Shown: positions 1-10,514, numbered from the stretch's first letter. The stretch: 64,000 nucleotides of DNA from JAUIAI01 sp041396685 (GCA_041396685.1 JAWKYD010000019.1:1-64000), one strand, 5' to 3'. Notes: a model not told the origin generated them from the sequence alone. Program-made: numbers and translations.

Positions 1-1330
1 CTGGTCTTGGATGGCCAGCAGCCCACCCTCGCGGAGTGCGTTGGCGACCGATTCGATCAATTCGAACGGCATCTTCGCGCGGCGGGCGATATCGAGCAGT
101 GAGCGCCGGCCGTCGGACTGGTTGAGCACCCACAGCATGGCCAGCTGGCGGGTGTGCTGCTCGTTCTTGCCGCCCACGGTTTCATAAAGCCCGCGCTTGC
201 CCAGTTGCGGCTCGCCGTAGGGTGCGAGGTTACGGTAGCGTTGGTTGCCATCGAGGATGCGGATGGCGCGCCACAGCACCGAGCAGGCCTGGGCCAGCGC
301 ATCACCGCTGATGAACGAGAGGTTGTCGGCGCTGGTGTGGTACTGCGGGTAGCGCCCATGCGGGGTGCGCGTCAGGCAGCCGGCGGCTATGCCGATGCCG
401 GGGCTGTTGAACTGGCGGTCATCGTAGCCGTAGGGTTCGAAGGGCTCGATCAGGCCACCGGCGAGATCGGGTTCGGTCTCGAACAGGTGCGTGAATGCCT
501 GGTCGACGACGGCATGGCCATCCTGGCTGAGTTGGTAGTGGAACGGGCCGGCATCGCCCAGGTTGGTAAACACCACCGCATGGTCGATACGGGCGCGCTC
601 GACCGGGTGTTTTGCCATCCAGGTAATGGCGCCGATGGTGGCCGGCGCAAACACGAAGCGCAGCGTATGGCGGGGCGTTTGACCGGCCCAGGCCGCGGCC
701 AGCGCGGTGGCCACGCTCATGCCCGACAGATTGTCGTTCGCCTGCGATGGATGACAGATGTGTGTCCAGACCAGGATCTCACGCTCGGTCTGGCCTGGCA
801 GCACGCACTGGCCGTAGCTCAGCGAGCCGGGGCCGAGGTCGGCATCGATGAAGACTTCGTAGTTGCCATCGGGCAGTGATTCGCGCTCGCTGTGCGACAG
901 ACAAAAGCCCCAGGTGCGGCGGTAGTAGCTGGTGCGATAGGGAATCCAGTCGGGCCGGTCGGGCATGGAGTGAAGATGCTCCTGCAACTCGCTCAGCGGC
1001 ATGGTGCGGTGGATCGGCTCACTGTAGCCGAGCAGATGCAGATAATGCTCGGAGAACCGGGCGCGCTTGCGGCCGTCCGGGCCCTTGAACCAGGCCTCGC
1101 GGGCGGCCCATTCGTCGGGGACGGTCCAGTCGAACACGGTATCGCCACTGGCCACCTCGACCATCTGAAGCGGCGGTGCCTGCGGTGCGAGTTCGGCCAG
1201 TGTTCTGGCGATTTCGGCCAGGCTGGCTCGCACGCCAGGGCCGGTCAGGCTGCGCGGCAGCGGCAGAAGTCGTTCGCAATACGGGCCATCAGCGCCTGGA
1301 CCGCTGAACTGCGAGAGCGTGATTATTCAT
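1..1330 (-). pseudogene. DUF4910/DUF2172 aminopeptidase-like protein, C-terminus cut by window edge, 5' end frameshifted
   Basis: Reverse-strand reading in one frame from about 1285 to the window edge is continuous and typical of DUF4910-type proteins found in polysaccharide clusters. The N-terminal stretch reads LLPLPRSLTGPGVR, followed by a putative metal site in the aminopeptidase-like fold (WTHICHPSQANDNLSGM). Near the edge comes the family's PYGEPQLGKRGLY segment and the start of a winged-helix region. The real protein continues beyond base 1. There is no in-frame ATG upstream of the conserved start. An ATG at 1330 and a coding-like stretch (ALMARIAN) around 1265-1295 lie in two other frames, so I infer two 1-nt indels in the first 70 bases. 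Such proteins are thought to be peptidase- or amidase-like; the substrate is unknown. Confidence 0.7.
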
Positions 1331-1348
1331 GGAGAAAGGCGCTTCAGT

Positions 1349-2403
1349 TTAGAGCCCAGGATGCCGTGCTTCGGGCTGCCACTCCGGAACGGGGAAGTCC
1401 GTTGGTCGCGGTACTCCGCTGCGCAGCCGGCGACGGTTTTCCTTGAAATACGCCAACGATGCGAGCGGCAGGAACGCGAGCCAGAGCGCACGTGCCGGCA
1501 ACGTGGGCAGGTAGCCGAACTGTCTGCCCAGTGAGCGCCCAAGGTGCATTGACGCCTTGGCGTACTTGAATGCGTGGTAGGAGATGCGCACCGGGCTGTA
1601 ACGAAACCAGCGCATATCCAGGATCAATGCCTCGCGAGAATCGATGGACACGCCATAGGCATCGCGCCGCCAAGGCGGCGCCCTTCACTGACGCGTGCCC
1701 GAGACATTCTGGTAGTAGGTGGTGCGCAAGCTTCGTCATTGATGTAGCGCGTCTGATAGCGCTGCGCGATGCGCCGCCACACGATGCTCTCCGGATACCA
1801 GCCGAGATAGCCTTTGGGGGGCGGCAGCATGTATTCGCGCATGAGATCCAGACGTTGCATCCCCCATTTCTCGCCGGAAACATGGCTGCGATACGTGGAC
1901 TCACAGTAGTCTGAATCGAAGACGTCCGACGGAAAGCGCGTGCCGATGAGCACGTGGTTTTCGTCATGGGTGTTGCACGACACCCCAACGTAGCCGTCGC
2001 GCTCGGCGGCGGGTATGGCATACCAGTGATCGGCCATACGCTCGATGGTATTTGGCTCGAAGGCGTCCGCGTCGCGAATGGTGAAGATGAGTTCGCCACG
2101 TGCGTAGCTCATGGCGAGCTGGTAACTATTGCCCAGGCCCCGGTTCTCCGATGGGCGCACGTACTTGATGGGGAAAGGCGCCTCGCCGAACCATTGGCTG
2201 ACAACTTCCCGTGTGTTGTCTTCTGAGCAGTTATCGACCACCACCCATTCGAAATCGCGCCGCGTCTGCACCCGCAAACTGTCATAGACCCGGTGCAGCA
2301 CTTGCGCGCGATTTCGGGTTGGCGTGAAGAAGGTGAAGGTGGGCGTCTGGTCGGCCCGGGTAGGGTCCGCCCGAGACTCCAAGATCTCGGCAACGTCTGT
2401 CAT
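1349..2403 (-). pseudogene. Family 2 glycosyltransferase, frameshifted
   Basis: The ATG at 2403 follows a GGGAA ribosome site and opens a GT-A family 2 transferase. It has the N-terminal nucleotide-sugar fold (FTPTRNRAQVLHRVYDSL), VVVDNCSEDNTREVV, and a DxD-type metal site in IRDADAFEPNTIERM. The frame is good to about 1735 (RYINDEA). The C-terminal third (DSREALILDMRWFRYSP to the TAA at 1349) is in another frame, and the span is not a multiple of three, so at least one indel lies at about 1670-1735. It should add one sugar to a lipid-linked repeat at the inner face of the inner membrane. It is divergent from asnB at 2491 and runs into the DUF4910 gene. Confidence 0.75.
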
Positions 2404-2490
2404 GGGGTTCCCGGCAATGGTGCTCTTGTTTCGAAGGCTGTCGGGCACAATACGCGACCTCCACCGCCACAAGTGAGCACAAATTCAATC

Positions 2491-4668
2491 ATGTGCGGGA
2501 TTTTCGCGTTGATGGGCCCGGATTCACAGGGCCTGGACCCAGAAAGCGTCATTCGATCGCTTCGTCACCGTGGCCCGGATGGCCAGGGATATTGGCGGGA
2601 CACGGATGCGGGGGTGCTGCTCGTTCATACCCGGCTTGCGATCGTTGACCCGACCGAGGCCGGCGCCCAGCCGATGGTTTCCCCCAGCGGCCGTTACGTG
2701 ACCTCTTTCAACGGCGAAATTTACAACCATTTGGCCTTGCGCCAAGCACTCGAGGCCGAAGCGGGAAATGGGGTGGGCTTCTCGTGGCGGGGGCATTCCG
2801 ACATCGAGACCTTTCTCGCGTGTGTCGACGCCTGGGGGTTGCGCCGTACGCTCGAGAACGCCATCGGGATGTTCGCGTTCGCGCTCTGGGACCGCGAAAC
2901 CCGTCAGCTTCATGTGGCGCGGGATCGATTCGGGGAGAAGCCATTGCATGTCGGCCGGGTGGGCGACAACATCGTGGTCGCCTCGGAGATCCAGGCTTTT
3001 GCCCTCGTGCCCGGCTTTGCGCGGGAGGTTGATCCACGCGCCCTGGACGCCATGCTGCGCTTTCTGGCGGTGCCCGCGCCCATGTCGATCTACCGCGGCA
3101 TCAACATGCTGCCACCCGCGCATCAGCTGCGCATCAGCCGCGATGCCATTCACAGTTTCGAACCGGGCGACGCCGAGCCCTATTGGCGCATTCCAGAGCC
3201 TGGTGACGCGGCTGCGCAAGTCGCCACGGCCCAAGATGATCAGCAGGCGATCGAGACGCTCGATCGGTTGTTCACCAGCGCGGTAGAGCGCCAGTTGATC
3301 TCCGATGTTCCGCTTGGGGCCTTCCTGTCCGGGGGCATCGATTCATCGCTGGTCGTGGCCGTTATGCAAAAGATTGCTGCCACGCGCAGCGCCCCGCCGG
3401 TGCAAACTTTCACGATCGGTTTTGAACGTGCCGACTATGACGAGTCGCCGCATGCGCGTCGTGTGGCCGCAGAACTGCACACCCAGCACACCGAACTCAT
3501 GGTGACCGATCGCGAATGCCTGGATTTGATTCCCGATCTGGCTGGTGTGTATGACCAGCCTTTCGCCGATGCCTCACAGCTCGGCGTGACACTATTATCA
3601 AGACTCACGAGCCAGTCGGTCACAGTGGCGCTGAGCGGTGACGGCGCGGACGAACTGTTCGGTGGCTACAACCGCTACGTTCAGGGCCCCATTTGGTGGG
3701 GACGGCTCGCAGGCTTGCCGATGCCGCTGAAGTCCGCGCTGGCCAGTGCCCTGGTGCGGGTCTCACCAAGCCTGTTGGATGAGCTCGCCCTGGGTGTGGC
3801 CAAACTTCTGCCCGCATCGCATCGCGTGCTCAGGCCCGGAGAGCGGCTCGAGAAGCTGGCGCGGTTGCTGCGCGCGACATCGGGTCGAGCGCTCTATGGA
3901 CAACTGGTCGAGCATTGGTCGGAGCCGCCCCTGCTCGGGCGCAAGAGCGACGATCCGGCCTCTTCGCTCTGGCCCTGGCTGGACACACCACTGCTGGCCG
4001 ACCAGATGATGCACGCGGATCTTGCGTTCATCCTGCCCACCGATATGCTGGCCAAGGTCGATCGCGCCGGCATGAACGCCAGCCTTGAAACCCGCATGCC
4101 CTTTCTCGACCCCGATGTCGCTTCATTCGCCATCGCACAGCCGCTGCACCGCAAGATTCGCGATGGTCGAAACAAATGGTTACTCAGAGCGCTGCTTGGC
4201 CGTTACCTGCCACAGGAACTCATCGACCGCCCCAAAATGGGCTTCAATTCGCCGATCGCGCACTGGCTGCGCGGACCGCTCAGAGACTGGGCCGAGGCCC
4301 TTCTGAACGAGCATCGCCTTCGCCGCGAAGGCATCTTCGATGCCGGCCAGATTCGAAATTGTTGGCAACAGCACTTGAATGGTCGTCGCGACCATGCCCT
4401 GCGTCTGTGGGCGGTCTTGATGTTTCAGGCCTGGTACGAGAACCGCTCTAGCGGGTTCAAGGGAATTTGTCACTGTGGCACCCCCGCCGATCGCCATCAG
4501 CGGCCCATCGATCGCCTGGTGCTATCGTCAACTTCACTCGATCGCTACTTTTCGCCCGTTCAAAGGAGCGGGGAAATACCAATGCGATCGATATTGCGCG
4601 CAAAGCCTATTGTCCCAATGTCTTGCGCACTAATGCTTTCCGTCGCGTCATATGGGTTGTGGCGATAG
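2491..4668 (+). CDS. asnB: Asparagine synthase (glutamine-hydrolysing) family amidotransferase, extended C-terminus
   Basis: The start is fixed by MCGIF, because the catalytic Cys2 of class II glutaminases must become N-terminal. The glutaminase domain (about residues 1-210) includes HRGPDGQG and SFNGEIYNH. The synthetase domain carries the PP-loop FLSGGIDSSLVV and SGDGADELFGGYNRY. In polysaccharide loci such enzymes are thought to amidate uronic acids or other carboxylates rather than make free asparagine; that role is inferred. The family normally ends just after MFQAWYENR. A TAG one frame away (4449-4451) marks the expected end, but this frame runs on to 4668 through the ribosome site and signal peptide of the next gene. 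That suggests a late 1-nt indel. Confidence 0.85.
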   Translation: MCGIFALMGPDSQGLDPESVIRSLRHRGPDGQGYWRDTDAGVLLVHTRLAIVDPTEAGAQPMVSPSGRYVTSFNGEIYNHLALRQALEAEAGNGVGFSWRGHSDIETFLACVDAWGLRRTLENAIGMFAFALWDRETRQLHVARDRFGEKPLHVGRVGDNIVVASEIQAFALVPGFAREVDPRALDAMLRFLAVPAPMSIYRGINMLPPAHQLRISRDAIHSFEPGDAEPYWRIPEPGDAAAQVATAQDDQQAIETLDRLFTSAVERQLISDVPLGAFLSGGIDSSLVVAVMQKIAATRSAPPVQTFTIGFERADYDESPHARRVAAELHTQHTELMVTDRECLDLIPDLAGVYDQPFADASQLGVTLLSRLTSQSVTVALSGDGADELFGGYNRYVQGPIWWGRLAGLPMPLKSALASALVRVSPSLLDELALGVAKLLPASHRVLRPGERLEKLARLLRATSGRALYGQLVEHWSEPPLLGRKSDDPASSLWPWLDTPLLADQMMHADLAFILPTDMLAKVDRAGMNASLETRMPFLDPDVASFAIAQPLHRKIRDGRNKWLLRALLGRYLPQELIDRPKMGFNSPIAHWLRGPLRDWAEALLNEHRLRREGIFDAGQIRNCWQQHLNGRRDHALRLWAVLMFQAWYENRSSGFKGICHCGTPADRHQRPIDRLVLSSTSLDRYFSPVQRSGEIPMRSILRAKPIVPMSCALMLSVASYGLWR

Positions 4669-6179
4669 TTCGGGCCCGATCCTTGGGTCACGGCAGACCT
4701 GCCTATACGATCCAGCTCGCCGCGGCCTCGACCGACCCTGTCTTGAACTCTTGGGCGCGACTCAGGCTCCTGCAGAGGGCCAGCCGCAGGCCGGCACCGA
4801 CGCATCCACCAACCCGGCCGCCGAGCCTCGGCTGCGACGCAGTTGCCCCAGAACGGCAGCACGACGCAGTCGTCCCAGAGCGGCGGCACGGCCTCGGGTG
4901 ATACCCAGACTGCCAGGTGGTGGTGAGCTCACCTCCGGCCCCGACATCACCAGCTTTCGACTTCGATGACAGCCATTTCAGCTACCCAAGCGGGTGGGCA
5001 CAGACGGATGGCGGGCGCGGCGGACAGATCATACGCGTTACGACACTGAATCGCGACGGCGCGGGCAGCTTGCGCAATGCCATCGAGGCCAGCGGGCCAA
5101 GGATCATCGTCTTCGAAGTGGGTGGCGTCATCGATCTGCAAGGATTGATTCTGGATATTCGCAATCCGCACATCACGATTGCCGGCCAGACCGCGCCGTC
5201 GCCCGGGATCACGCTGATCAAAGGGGGCATACAAACCTACACCCACGACATCATCATTCAACACCTTCGCATCCGACCGGGTACCGAGGGCGGCAACAGC
5301 ATCGATGCGCTGGAAACACAGCGCGGCAGCTACGACATCATCGTGGATCACTGCTCGTTCTCGTGGGGAACAGACGAAACCCTGTCGGCAGCAGGCTGGG
5401 GCTTTGCGGGTTCGAACCTTCAACAGTGGCGCGAGGCGACATCACATCGCATCACGTTCAGTAACAACATCGTGTCCGAATCCCTGAACACCAACGGCAC
5501 CTCATACGGCTCGCTGATGGAGGACAACGCCACGCAGATTTTGCTCTATGGCAACTACTATGCGCACCATCTCGAGCGCTCGCCGAACTTCGGCGGCGGC
5601 ACGCAGGGCGCGGTGATCAACAACCTGATCTACAACCCGGGGCAGAAGTTCGTCGACTATACGTTCGCCAACTGGAAGTGGGACCGCGAAGGCGGCGGCG
5701 CACGCGTGAACGGCATCATCACGGCAATCGGCAATATCGGCCGAGGCGGCCCGTCCACGAGAGCGAATGCGTTCTTCGAAACCGTATCGAATGGCGACGT
5801 CGAGTATTTTGGGGCGGACAACTGGGCCACGCGTTTCGATGGCAGCCCCTACCCCGAGCTGCGTGAGTCTACTTTTCTGAACAACCCGCAAGGCCGCATC
5901 CTGATTCAGAGCGCGCCCACGATGATGCCGCCAGGTGTCTCGCCAATGCCTTCATCGCAGGTGGAAGCCTATGTGCATCGCAGCGTCGGGGCGCGGCCCT
6001 GGGACCGGGACGCGATCGACACACGGGTTCTGGACGATCATTCGAGCCGCTCGGGCGCGCTCATCTCGTCGCAATATCAGGTCGAGGGCTACCCGGCACC
6101 GGCATCCACGGCGCGACCGTTCGATCCGGCTCAGTGGGATCTGAACACGATGACGCCTCGTTCGTCGGCCGCGCTCTGA
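4582..6179 (+). pseudogene. Pectate-lyase-like right-handed beta-helix lipoprotein, linker frameshifted
   Basis: AAGGAGCGGGG precedes the ATG at 4582, which encodes a signal peptide (PMSCALMLSVASYG). A one-base shift at about 4650 gives GCGDSSG, a good lipobox cysteine. A Gln/Ser/Thr/Gly linker (TQLPQNGSTTQSSQSGG, about 4830-4890) is in yet another frame. From 4917 the catalytic part is open: SYPSGWAQTDGGRGG, VTTLNRDGAGSLRNAI, VFEVGGVIDLQG, DIIIQHLRIRPG and DHCSFSWGTDE, typical of PL1-like polysaccharide lyases. It probably trims or degrades the locus polysaccharide in the periplasm or at the outer membrane. The span is not a multiple of three. Confidence 0.7.
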
Positions 6180-6553
6180 CGCATGGAGTCGCGCACTCAC
6201 CGAGCTCGCCAGGCGCTGTGGCCGGGGCCGTGCCAGGGCCCACGTGCGCACGTTGCTCGACACTGAAATCCCCTTGGTTCCCCAATGCGGGGTACGCAAT
6301 TTCCGGAGATAGGCTGTCTGATTTCTTTGCGCTTCCGGCAGTTGCGGCGCAGGCTGAATGAAAACTGACCTTGATTGGGGAGTATTTCCTACGCGAGACC
6401 GCGCGATCTGAGAAGCTTCAGTCGGCAAGCAATTACCGCGAAGCACGCAGATCACGGAAATCACGTCGCTCGAGGCCACCCGCCATAACGATCATGGAGT
6501 ATCCCTTTGGCCGCCCGCAATCGGTCAGAAGGCCCATACCAGAGGAGTCGGTC
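6180..6553. other. Intergenic, no gene recognised
   Basis: About 370 bases between the lyase stop and the GTG of the next glycosyltransferase. I see no conserved protein signature, transposase scrap or clear terminator here. The open reading that extends upstream of 6554 is Arg-rich and lacks family similarity, so I read it as leader DNA. Confidence 0.4.
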
Positions 6554-7762
6554 GTGAAGATCGCTTTCTTTGCCAACACCGATTGGTATCTACTCAACTT
6601 CAGGACGCCACTGATTGCTGCAGCGCGTGCGGCCGGCCATGATGTCGTATTGATCTCTCCACAGGGCGAGTACAGCAGGCAGTTGACCGACCTGGGCTTC
6701 AAATGGATCGGGGCGCCCATGGAGCGCCGCAGTCTGAATCCGCTCAAAGAGCTGCGCCTGTTGCTCTGGCTCAGGCGCACCCTGCTGGAAGAAGACATCG
6801 ACCTCGTACACAACTTCACGATCAAGTGTGCGGTGCTGGGCTCGGTGGCCGCATTGCTCGCGCGTCGTCCGCGTGGCTGGAATCCGATCGGCGGGTCTCC
6901 GGCGCGCGTGAATGCCATTGCAGGAATGGGCTATGTGTTTCTCGGCACAGACCTGCGCGCCCGTTGCCTGCGCCCGCTTGTACGCGTGCTGATGCGCATG
7001 ACCCTCGGTGGCGGCAACGCCCGCCTGATCGTGCAAAACCCGGACGACGCCCGCTTCTTCGAAGACCAACATATCGTCTCGCGCGAGATCATCCGGCTGA
7101 TCGAGGGGTCAGGTGTCGATTGCGAGAAATTCGCACCTGACTCCCCCGCGGCCGAGCTCGCGCCAAACAGGGTGGTCAAAGTACTGCTCCCCGCCCGGCT
7201 CTTGTGGGACAAGGGTATCGGCGAGTTCGTCGAGGCCGCGCGGCGCGTCAGGGAGCACGTCACGGACGTGGAGTTCCTGGTCGCAGGCAAGAGCGACCCC
7301 GGTAATCCCGCCGCGATTGCGCAGGAAACGATCGAGGCCTGGAAGCACGATGGCCCTATCCACTGGCTTGGCCATGTGGATGACATGGCCGCGCTTTACA
7401 AGAGTGTGGACATCGTCGTGCTCCCGAGCTACCGGGAGGGGCTGCCCAAAGGCCTGATCGAGGCCGGAGCCTGTGCCAAGCCGCTGATCGCGACTGATGT
7501 TCCCGGCTGCCGCGAAGTCGTTTCGAACGGCACCAATGGCCTGCTCGTTCCGATGAAAGATGCCGCGGCGCTTGCCCGTGCCATTGAGACACTTGTCGCG
7601 GACCCAGCGCTGCGTCGGCGCATGGGGCAGGCATCGAGAGCCAAAGTCATGAACCGCTTCAGCGATCAAATGGTGATCCGGCAAACGCTGGCCGTGTATC
7701 ACGACACGGGCTGGCACCAGAGCGCGACGCGCGCCACGCCGCCTCGCAGCGGCGAAGCCTGA
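6554..7762 (+). CDS. Family 4 glycosyltransferase
   Basis: The GTG at 6554 is chosen because AGAGGAG lies seven bases upstream and the protein then begins KIAFFANTDWYLLNFR, the usual start of this GT-B group. The N-terminal acceptor half (VVLISPQGEYSRQL, LVHNFTIKCAVLGS) is followed by the donor-binding half: VLLPARLLWDKGIGEFVEA, VLPSYREGLPKGLIEAGA (the E-x7-E-type motif) and TDVPGCREVV. About 402 residues, a full-length family member with no signal peptide, so a cytoplasmic or membrane-edge enzyme. It is convergent with wbpP. It probably adds one residue of the repeat unit; donor and linkage are unknown. Confidence 0.9.
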   Translation: MKIAFFANTDWYLLNFRTPLIAAARAAGHDVVLISPQGEYSRQLTDLGFKWIGAPMERRSLNPLKELRLLLWLRRTLLEEDIDLVHNFTIKCAVLGSVAALLARRPRGWNPIGGSPARVNAIAGMGYVFLGTDLRARCLRPLVRVLMRMTLGGGNARLIVQNPDDARFFEDQHIVSREIIRLIEGSGVDCEKFAPDSPAAELAPNRVVKVLLPARLLWDKGIGEFVEAARRVREHVTDVEFLVAGKSDPGNPAAIAQETIEAWKHDGPIHWLGHVDDMAALYKSVDIVVLPSYREGLPKGLIEAGACAKPLIATDVPGCREVVSNGTNGLLVPMKDAAALARAIETLVADPALRRRMGQASRAKVMNRFSDQMVIRQTLAVYHDTGWHQSATRATPPRSGEA

Positions 7763-7830
7763 GCCTCGGCATACGCGCGCTCGCGCGTCATTGAACCCGT
7801 TCGGCCGGCGCATTCACCGGCCCGGGCAAG

Positions 7831-8919
7831 TTACGCAGCCGCCTGCCGGCGCGGAACTTTTTCCTGCTGCAGAATGGCGTCGACGGTCTCGGTCAGACCG
7901 GCCTCGAAATCATGCGTGGGCTGGTAGCCGATGGCCGATTGAATGTGAGAAATGTCGGCCAGCGAATGGTGCACGTCGCCCGCTCTGAAGGGGCCGAACT
8001 CCGGCTGGATCGACGCGCGCCTCGGATCGTGCACGGCGACTCTTTGCCGAATGGCCTCGAACAATTCCAACAGACTGGTACGCTGCCCGAGCGCGACATT
8101 GAAAACATCATGCCCGCCCTGTCCCATCGGCATCAAGGCTGCCCGCAGGTTGGCCTGAACGACGTTGGCCACATAGCAAAAATCGCGGCTGGTGCTGCCG
8201 TCGCCATAAATCACCGGCGGCGTACCACGCGCGATTGCCGCGATCCAGCGCGGGATCACCGCCGCATATGGCCCCTCGGGATCCTGGCGCGGGCCAAAGA
8301 CATTGAAATAGCGCAGGCCCACGCACTTGATCGAATAGCACCGTGCGATCACGCTGGCAAATAGCTCGTCGGCAAGCTTGGTTGCGGCATAAGGCGACAG
8401 CGGCTTGCCAATGATGTCTTCGCGCTTGGGCAGGGCTTGGTGATCCCCATAGACGGAACTCGATGAGGCGTATACGAATCGACTCACGCCGGCGTTCTTC
8501 GCCGCGATCAGGAATTTGAAGAATCCATCGACATTGTTCTGAAAGGAGTCCAACGGCCGCTCGATGGACCTGGGCACAGAACCGAGCGCGGCCTGATGCA
8601 GGACGAGCTCGACCCCGATCAGCGCCTCATGGGCCTCGCACGAGGCGATATCGGCCTGAATAAACCGGAACCGGCTTCGCTGCTCGGCATTCCAGTGGCG
8701 ATCGATGGCTGTCAGATTCGCCGGCGAACCGGTGACGAAGTTGTCGACACCGATCACCCGCTGGCCTTCGCGAATGAGCGTGTCAACGAGATGAGAGCCG
8801 ATGAAACCGGCTGCGCCCGTGACCAACCATTTGCGTGAGCGCTCGTCGTACTGGCGCATCAACTCATGGATGCCTTTGGGAATCGCCGGTACGCAATCGA
8901 CTTGTGATCGTGTTTTCAT
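7831..8919 (-). CDS. wbpP: UDP-N-acetylglucosamine 4-epimerase (WbpP/TviC type)
   Basis: Extended SDR enzyme: NAD-binding GAAGFIGSHL, then VIGVDNFVTG, SSSSVYGD and YAATK (catalytic Tyr-x3-Lys), and RYFNVFGPRQDP. The leader IHELMRQYDERSRKWLVTG is characteristic of the WbpP/TviC subgroup, which interconverts UDP-GlcNAc/UDP-GalNAc or their uronic acids. The ATG at 8919 (MKTRSQVD) gives about 362 residues. It lies one base after the stop of the dehydrogenase remnant, matching the tviB-tviC order, so the two were once coupled. Last gene of a reverse-strand operon with the BY-kinase and wzy. Confidence 0.88.
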   Translation of the reverse strand: MKTRSQVDCVPAIPKGIHELMRQYDERSRKWLVTGAAGFIGSHLVDTLIREGQRVIGVDNFVTGSPANLTAIDRHWNAEQRSRFRFIQADIASCEAHEALIGVELVLHQAALGSVPRSIERPLDSFQNNVDGFFKFLIAAKNAGVSRFVYASSSSVYGDHQALPKREDIIGKPLSPYAATKLADELFASVIARCYSIKCVGLRYFNVFGPRQDPEGPYAAVIPRWIAAIARGTPPVIYGDGSTSRDFCYVANVVQANLRAALMPMGQGGHDVFNVALGQRTSLLELFEAIRQRVAVHDPRRASIQPEFGPFRAGDVHHSLADISHIQSAIGYQPTHDFEAGLTETVDAILQQEKVPRRQAAA

Positions 8920-8920
8920 G

Positions 8921-9034
8921 TCAATGTCGCCAGATCTCGTAGCCCAGCACCGCGACCGCGCGCCGGTCCAGAACTGACTTGACATCAAGCACGACATTCC
9001 CGAGGCCGATCGCCCCAATCCGTTTGTCGTTCAT
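8921..9034 (-). pseudogene. UDP-N-acetyl-hexosamine 6-dehydrogenase (TviB/WbpA type), internal-deletion remnant
   Basis: A 37-codon reading frame starts with MNDKRIGAIGLG, the beginning of the NAD-binding fold of TviB/WbpA dehydrogenases. It jumps directly to VVLDVKSVLDR and ends GYEIWRH, matching the family's C-terminal DVK...YxWRL end. The roughly 400 residues between are missing, so catalysis is impossible. A ribosome site (AAAGAG) and the one-base junction to wbpP remain. I read this as a roughly 1.2-kb in-frame deletion that left both ends of the gene and kept wbpP expression. Confidence 0.7.
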
Positions 9035-9149
9035 CTCGTACTCTTTGCAACGTGCGACGTGAAACATCGCATCGATGGATTGGGACGGCCGCCCTGGCAC
9101 CCCTCCCTGAGGGCTCGGCACTGCACAGGCGCTCTTGCCGCTCAAGCGG

Positions 9150-10511
9150 TCAGTCGCGCCCCATGAGCAACATCTGCCGACGAAACGTGAGCAGTGCCAC
9201 CAAGGTCAGCATACCGGCGATGAAATGAAAATTCCGTGTGATTTGCATCTTTGGATCGAAATAGAGCACCGAAAGCGCGGCCACGAACAAAGCAGAATGG
9301 GCATAAAGCATGGCGGAGAAACCGCGCGGCAGCCTGAATACGAGTTGACGGTCGATCCAGATGAGAAACAGGCACCAGATGGCGATGACAATGCCCGGCC
9401 CCACCAGGCCGAACTGGAACAACCCGAACGTCGTGATGTCGACTGGGATCGTGTAGCCAAACCCCTGGCGCGGAACATCGCCCAGCAGGAGTTCGGAGTT
9501 GATATCGGAAATCGGCTCGACACCCATCGGCCGCCAGATGCGCTCTGGAAGAATGAAGATGGGCGCGGCCACCAGATCCACCCCCTTGCGGGAACCGGCA
9601 AAGTCGATGATGTTCAACGAAGACTCGACCGGGAAGGTCAGCTCGGCGGCGAAGAAATTCGCGAACGAGCCGCGATTCTTGCCCGGATTCATGGCATTGG
9701 TCAGCGGCGGCAGTGCCATGATCAGAGCCAGCATGACCAGCGTGAGGCGCAATAAGAGTCTGGGCGTCAGGCCGGTACGATAGACCAGGAAGCCGAACAC
9801 AAGGCTGGCCCAATAGGCCAGGAGATCTACCCGCCCGCCCCAGCCAAGAAGGGTGAAGCTGGAGATCGCGGCAGACACAATGAACCCCAGTATCGCCATT
9901 GTGAACATGCCATCCCTGGACTGCCCGCGATCGAGAAAGACCGCCGCAAAACAATAGGACGAAAAGATCGAGAACCCGCAGAATGGTTTCAAGAAAGACA
10001 ACGGATTCGCACCAGCTTCATCGAACAATCCCGCACGTAACGCGCTCGCCACCGCAAGAAAGCCGGCAATGCCGCCGTAGGCACGGGTGTAGAGCCATGT
10101 GGCCAGCAGTGCAACCCCCAGGAACAGCACCGCCACCAGGAATATGGCCTTGCGCAGAGCAACTGCATTGGTCGCAACAGGGGCTGGTGGCGTCTTTACC
10201 TCGCCGCTCAGGGTCGAAACGGCTGCAGCCGCGATTGCACCAAACGCGGCCACCATCGGGATGAGCCAAAAGTTCTGCTCATGGCCGATGATCCGAAAGC
10301 CGACCACGTTGCCCTCGTACATGGTCATGTAGATCACGAAGGCATAGGCGACGCCATAAACGGCACCAAAGGCCAGCAGAAAAATGTCGACGAGGTCGAA
10401 TCGCTTGCGCGCGCCGATTCGAACGACGACAAATGCCCATGTGACACCGCTGAGCAGGATGGCCAGCGTGATCGAAAAATAGATCAACCCGCCTTGGGTG
10501 TCTGCGGTCAC
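9150..10511 (-). CDS. Wzy-like polysaccharide polymerase, multispanning membrane protein
   Basis: A 453-residue, very hydrophobic protein with about 10-12 predicted membrane spans. A larger loop in the second half (ISDINSELLLGDVPRQGFGYTIPVD) resembles the periplasmic loop of O-antigen/EPS polymerases. It starts three bases after the stop of the co-polymerase/BY-kinase gene, so the two are translationally linked, which fits a Wzy-Wzz pair. Wzy proteins share little sequence, so the assignment rests on topology and neighbours. It would polymerise lipid-linked repeat units in the periplasm. The frame is intact. Confidence 0.75.
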   Translation of the reverse strand: MTADTQGGLIYFSITLAILLSGVTWAFVVVRIGARKRFDLVDIFLLAFGAVYGVAYAFVIYMTMYEGNVVGFRIIGHEQNFWLIPMVAAFGAIAAAAVSTLSGEVKTPPAPVATNAVALRKAIFLVAVLFLGVALLATWLYTRAYGGIAGFLAVASALRAGLFDEAGANPLSFLKPFCGFSIFSSYCFAAVFLDRGQSRDGMFTMAILGFIVSAAISSFTLLGWGGRVDLLAYWASLVFGFLVYRTGLTPRLLLRLTLVMLALIMALPPLTNAMNPGKNRGSFANFFAAELTFPVESSLNIIDFAGSRKGVDLVAAPIFILPERIWRPMGVEPISDINSELLLGDVPRQGFGYTIPVDITTFGLFQFGLVGPGIVIAIWCLFLIWIDRQLVFRLPRGFSAMLYAHSALFVAALSVLYFDPKMQITRNFHFIAGMLTLVALLTFRRQMLLMGRD

Positions 10512-10514
10512 GGC

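Noticed and set aside
154..1446. Two long plus-strand open frames opposite the DUF4910 gene
   Set aside because: The reverse reading has the conserved family segments, and the plus-strand products have no signature and no ribosome site.
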